From Nitrospira sp. (GTDB taxonomy: Bacteria; Nitrospirota; Nitrospiria; Nitrospirales; Nitrospiraceae): DNA of 5,097 bases. How positions within the stretch are numbered: position 1 is the first letter of the stretch; each line of letters starts with the position of its first letter. The position numbers and the translations under genes are program-made. The stretch covers positions 1 through 5,097 of the forward strand of contig JANYEF010000211.1 of the NCBI GenBank assembly GCA_025363325.1, written 5' to 3'. The notes beneath the pieces are model-generated. The model did no database searches and was not told where the DNA came from. It worked only from the letters and a program-made list of their open reading frames with translations. Of the stretch, positions 1 through 4,764 are shown in pieces.

Positions 1-563
1 GGGGTGGTGACACGGATGAGACGTTCGCAGAAGGCCACGTCTTCGAGGATCGGCTGATTGGGAAAGCCTCCGAGTTGATTGAACAACGCGCGGCGGACGA
101 AGAGGGCTTGGTCGCCGTAGATAATCCGGCTGCGGATGCAACGGAAGTTGTCCAGGAACGAGATCAGTTTGAGCCGCCAGTCATCGCCCGAAAACTGGTG
201 CATGAAACCGCCGGCTTGGACGGTCTGGTCCGCCTCCATCTCGTTCAGCCGCTGAATCGCACCGGCCGGCAAGACCGTATCGGCATGGAGAAAGAGGAGC
301 CATTCGCCCACAGCCTGCTTTGCTCCGGCATTCATCTGCGCAGCACGGCCTTTGGGCGCCGCTAGCACTACCCGTGATGGGTGAGGAGTGATGAGTGATG
401 AGTCAAAACAGAAACCGTGTTCGAAAAGAACCTGCAGCGTCCGATCGGTGCTGCCGCCATCGACGACGATGACTTCGTAATCGCCGAACTGGCGGAGAAG
501 TTCGCGCAACGTGTGCGGAAGCGCCTTCTCTTCGTTGTAGGTCGGGATAACGACTGTAACCAT
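1..563 (-). CDS. Family 2 glycosyltransferase, TIGR04283-like (3' end cut by window)
   Basis: GT-A fold family 2 glycosyltransferase, expected to move a sugar from a nucleotide-sugar donor to an unknown acceptor in the cytoplasm. It is read from ATG at 563 and runs off base 1, giving 187 complete codons; family members are usually somewhat over 200 residues, so little is missing. Visible motifs are the N-terminal strand VTVVIPTYNEE (residues 2-12), DGGSTD (35-40), KGRAAQMNAGA (71-81), the DXD-equivalent HAD (93-95), YGDQ (149-152), GGF (165-167) and LED (173-175). The GRAxQMNAGA and YGDQ blocks are typical of the TIGR04283 set, which is named for arsenosugar clusters; no arsM or arsS is seen here, so that role is not supported. 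The start lies 18 bases after the diiron gene stop with no clear Shine-Dalgarno, suggesting translational coupling. Residues about 51-63 look like an in-frame insertion encoded by a heptamer repeat. Family call strong, substrate unknown. Confidence 0.9.
   Translation of the reverse strand, partial: MVTVVIPTYNEEKALPHTLRELLRQFGDYEVIVVDGGSTDRTLQVLFEHGFCFDSSLITPHPSRVVLAAPKGRAAQMNAGAKQAVGEWLLFLHADTVLPAGAIQRLNEMEADQTVQAGGFMHQFSGDDWRLKLISFLDNFRCIRSRIIYGDQALFVRRALFNQLGGFPNQPILEDVAFCERLIRVTT
373..407. repeat. Degenerate 7-bp tandem repeat inside the glycosyltransferase gene
   Basis: Successive 7-base units on the plus strand are cgtgatg, ggtgagg, agtgatg and agtgatg, followed by a decayed agtcaaa. 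The consensus is RGTGATG. On the coding (minus) strand the array is translated in frame as roughly DSSLITPHPSR, between the DGGSTD block and the KGRAAQMNAGA block. The 7-bp period means that adding or losing a single unit would shift the frame; the present array keeps it open. Confidence 0.75.
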
Positions 564-570
564 ATCCGCA

Positions 571-643
571 GCTCTCAGCCGTCAGCTTTCAGCTATCAGT
601 TCTTTGGCCTCGCGGGCTGAAGGCTGATTGCTGACCGCTGATG
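571..643. repeat. Inverted pair of heptamer arrays at a gene junction
   Basis: On the plus strand, four TCAGNNN-type units (575-602: tcagccg, tcagctt, tcagcta, tcagttc) face four GCTGANN units (616-643: gctgaag, gctgatt, gctgacc, gctgatg), separated by 13 bases. The arms are near reverse complements, so the RNA could fold into an imperfect long hairpin. The block encodes the last ~20 residues of the diiron protein, contains its stop codon (584-582) and reaches to just before the glycosyltransferase start. It may tune coupling between the two genes; that is inference. Confidence 0.75.
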
Positions 644-1283
644 GCTCCTCTTCTCTCAACCACAAGGGCAGAAATTTCCGCACATCGTTGGCCCAGGCCG
701 TGGGATCTTCGGCGATCGATTCGAATAGATCGCTCAGGGCCAGCACCATCTGATCGGTCAACGCCAGATAATCCTGCGCGCGGCGGCGCAACGTCTCCGC
801 ATCGATCCGCCCCTCGGCCATGGCCCGTTCGAGCATGCGCCGGCCGAATCCATGATGGGCCTCTTCTTGCTGTAACAGGATGCGCCGTAGTCGTCCGAAC
901 GGTGCTGCCCGTTTGACCAATCCTTCTTCGATGCGCGTCAGAATCGCTTCGCCTAGTCCTTCCAAGATCACCTGCTCGGCCAGCAGCGTTTCCAGCAGAT
1001 CGTTCCGGGCCAACGCCTCATCCAGAATCTTCCGATACTCTTCCAACGCAGGCAGAAACGGCGCATCGCCGAGATGTTTGGGTGCCAACCAGGCAATGGC
1101 CCCTTGAAAGACCACCGCATGCACAGCCTCCTGACGGGCCTGGCTAAGAAGAAAGCGCCGCGATGCAGAGTCTGGCGCCAAGGCAGCCTGTGCCTTGGCA
1201 CATTCGTTCGCCAGGCGCTCGCCATGCTCAAGAAACGTCAGCAGGCGCGCGATCGGCACCTTCTCGTCATGACCCACCAACAC
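582..1283 (-). CDS. Ferritin-like diiron-carboxylate protein
   Basis: A 233-residue, largely helical, soluble protein with the ligand pattern of a ferritin-like four-helix bundle that binds two metal ions, as in R2-like oxidases and N-oxygenases. Candidate ligands are E22 (or E19) in helix 1, E52-x-x-H55 in helix 2, E103 or E108 in helix 3 and E140-x-x-H143 (within EEAHH) in helix 4. The expected chemistry is O2-dependent oxidation of an unknown substrate. The start is taken as GTG at 1283 because a full AAAGGAG (1297-1291) lies 7 bases upstream. Longer in-frame starts up to 1400 would only add residues overlapping the DUF547 gene. It overlaps the upstream DUF547 gene by 17 bases. The C-terminal tail after LREEE (about 214-233) is encoded by heptamer repeats and is probably not part of the fold. 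No specific enzyme family is recognised; oxygenase, oxidase or iron-handling roles all remain possible. Confidence 0.85.
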   Translation of the reverse strand: MLVGHDEKVPIARLLTFLEHGERLANECAKAQAALAPDSASRRFLLSQARQEAVHAVVFQGAIAWLAPKHLGDAPFLPALEEYRKILDEALARNDLLETLLAEQVILEGLGEAILTRIEEGLVKRAAPFGRLRRILLQQEEAHHGFGRRMLERAMAEGRIDAETLRRRAQDYLALTDQMVLALSDLFESIAEDPTAWANDVRKFLPLWLREEEPSAVSNQPSAREAKELIAES

Positions 1284-2067
1284 GAGCGAGCTCCTTTGGC
1301 GCAATGCCGTTGAGACTCCAGTCATATTCGAGATACTCAATGCGGTAACCGGGCTGAGTGAGCTCCTCCGCCAACTTGGAATCGTCGACGTAGCGGGCAA
1401 TATAGGCCAAGACTGACCCAGCGGCGCCGGCGAAATCCGATTCGAACCATTTGAAGATCATGGACAGAGCCGCCACTTTCTGTGTTCGATCGAAACGATT
1501 GCGCGTCGGATCGTTGATGAAGGCCTTCGCAACATGGACAAGCTGACGATCTAATTGCTCAGGCTGATAGGCCCAGGGCTGCAGTTTCGGACAGGATGTG
1601 GATGCGCAGACAATGGCGAAATGCATTAGCGGCTCATGGAATTGTTCGATCAGCGCCTGCCGTTCAAGGTCGTAGAGATTGATGGTCGTTCCACCGACCT
1701 GATAGTCCCGGCCGATGAAATAGCGATAGCGCCCCCAGAGCGTCATCGGCGAATAGTGGTCGAGAATGCCCTGGACGGCAAAGGCGTTGTAGGCATTGAT
1801 CCAGAACGCCAGCTGATCCTGGCGGTTCGCCAACCTTGTCGGGTCGATGCGATTGAGTGCTCTCACATAGCCATCGAGCGTGCCATCGGCCTGTATGGCT
1901 GGATAGTCCACCTGTCCATCGTGAACGTGAGCCTGAACGATCCGGTCCCAGGCCTGGTGAGAAACCCGATCAGGAGCAATGGGATTGGCCGGCTGGAAGG
2001 TTCGCGGCCCGCTTGAACAGCCGGCCAGGATGACGAGAAGGAGGACCGCACCGATCCAGCGACTCAT
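1267..2067 (-). CDS. DUF547 family lipoprotein
   Basis: A 266-residue exported lipoprotein. Residues 1-17 form a type II signal peptide: a hydrophobic stretch ending in the lipobox LAGC, with Cys17 as the lipidation site. The remainder is one DUF547 domain (PF04784), a family distantly related to papain/transglutaminase-like folds but without a proven general reaction. Family hallmarks seen are FWINAYNA (88-95), YDLE (132-135), MHFAIVCASTSCPKL (148-162, with H149, C154 and C159), LSMIFKWFESDF (201-212) and the terminal YDWSLN (248-253). The ATG at 2067 overlaps the radical SAM stop as ATGA and is preceded by GAGGTG (2080-2075) 7 bases away, so longer in-frame reading back to 2325 is rejected. 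It sits second in the four-gene cluster, which implies the pathway has a step or a partner at the cell envelope. Family assignment is firm; molecular function is unknown. Confidence 0.92.
   Translation of the reverse strand: MSRWIGAVLLLVILAGCSSGPRTFQPANPIAPDRVSHQAWDRIVQAHVHDGQVDYPAIQADGTLDGYVRALNRIDPTRLANRQDQLAFWINAYNAFAVQGILDHYSPMTLWGRYRYFIGRDYQVGGTTINLYDLERQALIEQFHEPLMHFAIVCASTSCPKLQPWAYQPEQLDRQLVHVAKAFINDPTRNRFDRTQKVAALSMIFKWFESDFAGAAGSVLAYIARYVDDSKLAEELTQPGYRIEYLEYDWSLNGIAPKELARVGGS
1291..1297 (-). promoter_or_regulatory. Shine-Dalgarno fixing a GTG start for the diiron gene
   Basis: Minus-strand AAAGGAG, 7 bases ahead of GTG at 1283 and lying inside the end of the DUF547 coding sequence. 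It is the best ribosome binding site near any candidate start of the diiron gene and decides in favour of the GTG over the upstream in-frame ATG codons. Confidence 0.75.
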
Positions 2068-3077
2068 GAGAGGGCACCTCGCAAGGTGAAAGACCGCGCC
2101 GTGCGCAGCGCGACGATCGGATGGCGCAGAATTGTTCCGACGACGCGGCCGTCGAGACGATTGCACGAGGAGTTGTCGGAACAGATTTTGATGGCCTCTC
2201 GGTCGAACCGGCCAAGGATTTCGTTCAGCGAAAATTCGAGCAGATTCCCCACGGAAGGAAACGCCAGGCAGGGCGACACGTTCCCCGACGCATCGATAGC
2301 AATACTGTACCGCCCCGCATCGCAAGGCTCCAGTTTCTCTCCACGCAACCAGCTCACATTGTCTTCGACAAACTTTCGGAGGTAACCGGGGGGAATCAGC
2401 TCGTCGTCGAGCAGCCCGCTGAAGACGGCGGCTGCGCTTGATCGATCGTACATGAGCAGCTCATCAGGCCGGCCGTAGGCTCCGACGTTCCAATGATAGG
2501 CTCCCACCACCGGTAAGAATCCCTGCTCGCGCGCAAATCGCACGACTGCCGGCACCTCGGCTCGATTGACTTCACTTACAATGCAGGTGAGAAATTTTGG
2601 ATGAGGAAAGTCTTTTAAGAGCGCGATGCCCTCTAAGACCTGCGCCAACTGATCGGCGCCACGGATTTGCTGGTACTTCACTTGATCCAACGTGTCCAGG
2701 CTCACCGAGATGGCCAGCGGCAGCCGACCCAGTCGCTCAACAAGTTGCGGCGTGACCTTCGTGCCGTTCGTAATCAGCGTGAGATGAAAGCCGATCGCTG
2801 AGAGGTCTTCGAGGATTTCTGGCAAGTCGCGCCGTAACAACGGCTCGCCTCCCTGCACCAGTACGAACCGGACACCGTCACGATAGAGACCGGGAAAAAC
2901 CCCACGGATTTCTTCCCGCGACATCTCGTACCGACCGACATTGAGCGGCAGATCGCAGTACCCACAGGCGGAATTGCATCTGAGATTGACCTGAAACGTG
3001 GCCAACACCGGCTTGCCTGTCAGGAGGTTTCTGAATGGCTTGAGGGCTCGGTCCAAGACCGTGAAGGGCACTGCCAT
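2064..3077 (-). CDS. Radical SAM protein with C-terminal auxiliary-cluster cysteines
   Basis: A 337-residue cytoplasmic radical SAM enzyme. The SAM-cluster motif is CNSACGYC (C34, C38, C41; CX3CX2C), followed by GGEP (76-79) for SAM binding and a partial TIM barrel with VSLDT around residue 125. The C-terminal part carries C252 in CDAGRYSIAIDASGNVSPC, then C270, and C299 and C305 in a CX5C. That is the style of SPASM/Twitch proteins, but with only four cysteines, enough for one auxiliary [4Fe-4S] cluster. Such proteins often modify peptides or other large substrates. Two adjacent ATGs exist (3080 and 3077); the minus-strand GAGG at 3088-3085 is 4 bases from the first and 7 from the second, so 3077 is preferred. 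It is the first gene of the cluster and its stop overlaps the DUF547 start by 4 bases. It does not match the arsenosugar enzyme ArsS. Family sure, substrate unknown. Confidence 0.92.
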   Translation of the reverse strand: MAVPFTVLDRALKPFRNLLTGKPVLATFQVNLRCNSACGYCDLPLNVGRYEMSREEIRGVFPGLYRDGVRFVLVQGGEPLLRRDLPEILEDLSAIGFHLTLITNGTKVTPQLVERLGRLPLAISVSLDTLDQVKYQQIRGADQLAQVLEGIALLKDFPHPKFLTCIVSEVNRAEVPAVVRFAREQGFLPVVGAYHWNVGAYGRPDELLMYDRSSAAAVFSGLLDDELIPPGYLRKFVEDNVSWLRGEKLEPCDAGRYSIAIDASGNVSPCLAFPSVGNLLEFSLNEILGRFDREAIKICSDNSSCNRLDGRVVGTILRHPIVALRTARSFTLRGALS

Positions 3078-3110
3078 CATCTATCCTCTATCCTCACATC
3101 GGCGGATACG

Positions 3111-3163
3111 GTCATATTTGAACAGGATTATGCCGGTTTTATTCTATTTTCTTGGCATTTCAA
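3111..3163 (-). promoter_or_regulatory. A/T-rich patch, possible promoter for the radical SAM operon
   Basis: This is the most A/T-rich stretch in the area and lies just upstream of the radical SAM start. Reading the minus strand, TTGAAA (3163-3158) and TAAAAC (3141-3136) are spaced by 16 bases and could act as -35 and -10. The matches are only partial. The plus strand also offers TTGAAC (3118-3123) with TATTCT 16 bases on. Treat it as a candidate divergent promoter region only. Confidence 0.3.
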
Positions 3164-3184
3164 GGGCCTTCGCCCACCCGCTCT

Positions 3185-3190
3185 TATAAT
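3185..3190 (+). promoter_or_regulatory. Consensus -10 box (TATAAT) for the small secreted protein gene
   Basis: A perfect TATAAT lies 100 bases before the ATG at 3291, in a GC-rich setting where such a match is unusual. No good -35 box stands 16-18 bases upstream (the sequence there is aagggc-like), so an activator or another sigma factor may be involved. Use of this box would give a leader of roughly 95 bases. Confidence 0.4.
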
Positions 3191-3277
3191 CTGCTGAGTT
3201 TTCTTGATCAGTCCCGCACTACACTACGGCACACGCCTTGCTGAGGGGTTCTGGGTTGAAATTGACTCTCACACTGC

Positions 3278-3284
3278 AAGGAGG
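3278..3284 (+). promoter_or_regulatory. Strong Shine-Dalgarno AAGGAGG
   Basis: An ideal ribosome binding site 6 bases before ATG at 3291. It fixes the start of the small secreted protein and excludes the longer reading from 3204, whose extra residues would also bury the signal peptide. Its strength suggests high translation. Confidence 0.85.
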
Positions 3285-3290
3285 TTCGCT

Positions 3291-3647
3291 ATGCAGAAGG
3301 CGAAAAAACAGATTCTCCTGGTCCTGGTCAGTACACTGGCCATTGTTGCGTTCGCGATGACCCCGGCGCTGGCCAAAGATTCGAAATATAAGAAGTCTAG
3401 CCAAGTCCCTGAACAAATCGATGCGCCGAAGGTCAGCCCCCACGACTCTCAGCCGGGCCCGGCATGGAAAACCGTCGGTGGAACCGTGAAACACGTCGAA
3501 GGCGACATCTACACGGTTGAAGACTACGAAGGCAATCAAGTGAATCTGCGCGTCGGGCAAGGCACGAAACACATCCACAAGAAAAAGGTCGGGGACACCG
3601 TTCGCGCTGAAATTACGCGAGGCGGCTTCGCGAATTCCATTCAATAA
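3291..3647 (+). CDS. Small secreted basic protein of unknown function
   Basis: A 118-residue protein with a clear Sec signal peptide: a basic n-region (KAKK), a hydrophobic core over residues 8-22 and a likely cleavage after ALA28, leaving about 90 mature residues. Residues 29-60 are polar and probably flexible, rich in Lys, Ser and Pro. Residues 62-118 form a compact beta-rich pattern (VGGTVKHVEGDIYTVEDYEGNQVNLRVGQ, then VGDTVRAEI) like small OB/SH3-like barrels in periplasmic proteins: a G-x-V strand, a turn, a strand ending in a charged turn, and a second GD-x-V repeat. A basic patch with two histidines (KHIHKKK, 93-99) might bind metal or a polyanion; this is speculation. No cysteines are present. 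It is the only plus-strand gene in the window, monocistronic, with a strong ribosome binding site and a downstream hairpin. No named family is recognised with certainty. Confidence 0.85.
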   Translation: MQKAKKQILLVLVSTLAIVAFAMTPALAKDSKYKKSSQVPEQIDAPKVSPHDSQPGPAWKTVGGTVKHVEGDIYTVEDYEGNQVNLRVGQGTKHIHKKKVGDTVRAEITRGGFANSIQ

Positions 3648-3690
3648 CCCCATTTCGAATCCGCACACCCACCTCCCGCGTGATGCTGAG

Positions 3691-3729
3691 CATGAACGGG
3701 CTGGCCCTGAACAGGTCAGCCCGTTCATG
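3691..3729. terminator. Hairpin between convergent genes
   Basis: A perfect 13-bp inverted repeat (CATGAACGGGCTG at 3691-3703 with its complement at 3717-3729) is extended inward by G.U, C-G and C-G pairs to a 16-bp stem with a 7-base loop. It lies between the stop of the small secreted gene (3647) and the stop of the DUF3047 gene (3753), the right place for a bidirectional terminator. No T-run follows on either strand, so it may instead be a Rho-assisted or mRNA 3'-end-protecting structure. Confidence 0.6.
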
Positions 3730-3752
3730 ATTAGCGACCCTGTCGCCCACCA

Positions 3753-4571
3753 TCATCGCGACGACGCCTTCACCGATTTCCGAAAGACAATATCGCCATA
3801 ATAGGCCGTGGCTTGTTCCTTGGTATTGTCCGTATCGCTCATGATCGCGACGCCGTTGATCATCGGCGGCTCCTCGCCGAACGCCTTCTTGTAGTCTTCG
3901 TAAATATTCCGCTCTTCGTCGACCCACATGCCCACGTTCTGAGTTCCACTCTCGACGATCACCATCTTGGCAAAATTAGTATAGGCATTCTCGACGATCG
4001 TACCGGCAGGCGCCTTCGTGTCCCAAATATAGTTCAAGGCGGCGATGGGAATATCTCCGAATAAAGCCTGCCCGGCTTTGAACTTGAGCTTCTTGCCAAA
4101 GCCGACTTTGTCGGGATCGTATTCGAAGGTGATGTAGAGCCGGGCCGGAAAGTCGTCGCCCGCCTTGAGGGTCACGTCGCTACGCTGAAGCACATTGTCG
4201 ATTTTCCATCGCCACCGGACGATCGGGTACTCTTTCGGATCGATCACCACCGGCTTGATCAGGCCAGAGGCCGAGGCCTCGCTCACTGCCTTTACGACTG
4301 TCACACCTCCATCCTTCACCACTTCATAGGAGGTATGTTTGGGAATCTTCTTGAAGGTGAGCGGCTTCCATCCATCGGGCAATGCCGTGCCTACCTGGCT
4401 CACCGAGAATTTGCCCACTTCGAGGACCGTACTACTTTGTGCCCATAGGCACGCCGGAGCGATCAACAGTCCCATCGCTAGGAGTACGCCCGCTCCAACC
4501 AGCATCCCACCATTTCCCTCTTTGAGGGCGGGCGTGGTTCGACTTCGACTGCGCGCAGGGAACGACCTCAT
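3753..4571 (-). CDS. DUF3047 family exported protein
   Basis: A 272-residue secreted or periplasmic protein of the DUF3047 family (PF11249); no biochemical role is established. Family signatures visible are the paired tryptophans in VRWRWK (118-123), KAGDDFPARLYITFEY (about 136-151), LNYIWDTKAPAG in the middle, then YEDYKKAFGEEPP (224-236), SDTDNT (245-250) and the terminal AYYGDIVF. A hydrophobic segment (residues 24-43) ending CLWA-QSS is a probable Sec signal with cleavage after A44; no proper lipobox precedes C41. The start is uncertain: TTG at 4592, ATG at 4571 and ATG at 4505 are all in frame. The 4571 start is chosen because it supplies arginines ahead of the hydrophobic core. The 4505 start has GAGGG 10 bases upstream but no basic n-region, and the residues between the two are encoded by a repeat-like sequence. 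Transcription is probably separate from the oxidoreductase upstream, across a structured gap. Confidence 0.88.
   Translation of the reverse strand: MRSFPARSRSRTTPALKEGNGGMLVGAGVLLAMGLLIAPACLWAQSSTVLEVGKFSVSQVGTALPDGWKPLTFKKIPKHTSYEVVKDGGVTVVKAVSEASASGLIKPVVIDPKEYPIVRWRWKIDNVLQRSDVTLKAGDDFPARLYITFEYDPDKVGFGKKLKFKAGQALFGDIPIAALNYIWDTKAPAGTIVENAYTNFAKMVIVESGTQNVGMWVDEERNIYEDYKKAFGEEPPMINGVAIMSDTDNTKEQATAYYGDIVFRKSVKASSR
4534..4566. repeat. Dispersed-repeat-like palindrome in the DUF3047 5' region
   Basis: On the minus strand this reads GTTCCCTGCGCGCAGTCGAA followed by GTCGAAC. It resembles the common bacterial intergenic motif type CCCTGAGCGCAGTCGAAGGG flanked by GTTC/GAAC. It overlaps the codons for RSFPARSRSRTT and so raises doubt about whether that stretch is truly translated. 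Recognition is from memory of such motifs, not from a genome-wide count. Confidence 0.35.
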
Positions 4572-4612
4572 CCCTTTAAATGATCCTTCCAAGCTTGCTC
4601 GCCTCTCTCCCT

Positions 4613-4710
4613 AGGAATGGCACCCGTGTTGGTCCCACTGCGGCCGTCGAGTGAGCACATTCTGATCGTGCGCGCTCCGGGAGCAAGGGATCAGCACGGG
4701 TGTCATTCCT
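4613..4710. repeat. 98-bp imperfect palindrome with a 24-bp stem
   Basis: Bases 4613-4636 pair with 4687-4710 over 24 consecutive positions, 21 of them Watson-Crick and three G.T (4620/4703, 4629/4694, 4632/4691). The outer 16 bases (AGGAATGGCACCCGTG and its partner) differ at one position only. The 50-base interior includes a small GCTC-CGG-GAGC hairpin (4674-4684). The element fills most of the gap between the oxidoreductase stop and the DUF3047 start. No T-run follows on either side, so it is not a standard terminator. A REP/MITE-like mobile palindrome or a structured leader RNA are the alternatives. Confidence 0.7.
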
Positions 4711-4741
4711 CCCCTTTCATCGTGCGCATTCTGCGAGCACG
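4653..4741. repeat. Two permuted palindromic motifs (GAGCAC / ATTCTG / ATCGTGCGC)
   Basis: The same three words occur twice in swapped order: GAGCAC-ATTCTG-ATCGTGCGC at 4653-4673 and ATCGTGCGC-ATTCTG-C-GAGCAC at 4719-4740. Each copy can fold, because GAGCAC is nearly the complement of GTGCGC; the second pairs CGTG/CACG and CGCA/TGCG around a TTC loop. The first copy lies inside the large palindrome, the second just outside it. This is repeat substructure of the 4593-4764 intergenic block, in which no gene is seen. Confidence 0.55.
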
Positions 4742-4764
4742 GAAGTCAACCACGTCCGCCCTCA

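Noticed and set aside
75..620. Plus-strand open frames over the glycosyltransferase and junction
   Set aside because: They are antisense to a gene with full family motifs, have no family-like sequence themselves and lack convincing ribosome binding sites.
571..643. Possible CRISPR-like array
   Set aside because: The units are 7 bases with no spacers; this is a tandem heptamer repeat.
1284..1400. N-terminal extension of the diiron protein upstream of GTG 1283
   Set aside because: It lies entirely within the DUF547 coding sequence, and the best Shine-Dalgarno (1297-1291) sits in front of the GTG.
2068..2325. N-terminal extension of the DUF547 protein
   Set aside because: It would overlap the radical SAM gene widely and hide the signal peptide and lipobox that start right after ATG 2067.
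2064..3077. Arsenosugar radical SAM enzyme ArsS
   Set aside because: The gene sits with a TIGR04283-type glycosyltransferase, but its cysteine motif surroundings and C-terminal cysteines do not resemble ArsS, and no arsM is present in the window.
3204..3290. Upstream start for the small secreted protein
   Set aside because: AAGGAGG at 3278-3284 and the signal peptide both point to ATG 3291; the extension has no export or domain features.
3219..3728. Long minus-strand open frame opposite the small secreted gene
   Set aside because: It is a shadow of the plus-strand gene: it runs through the terminator hairpin, has no recognisable domain and no good start signal.
4613..4741. Classical intrinsic terminator after the oxidoreductase gene
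   Set aside because: Strong stems are present but no T-run follows any of them on either strand.
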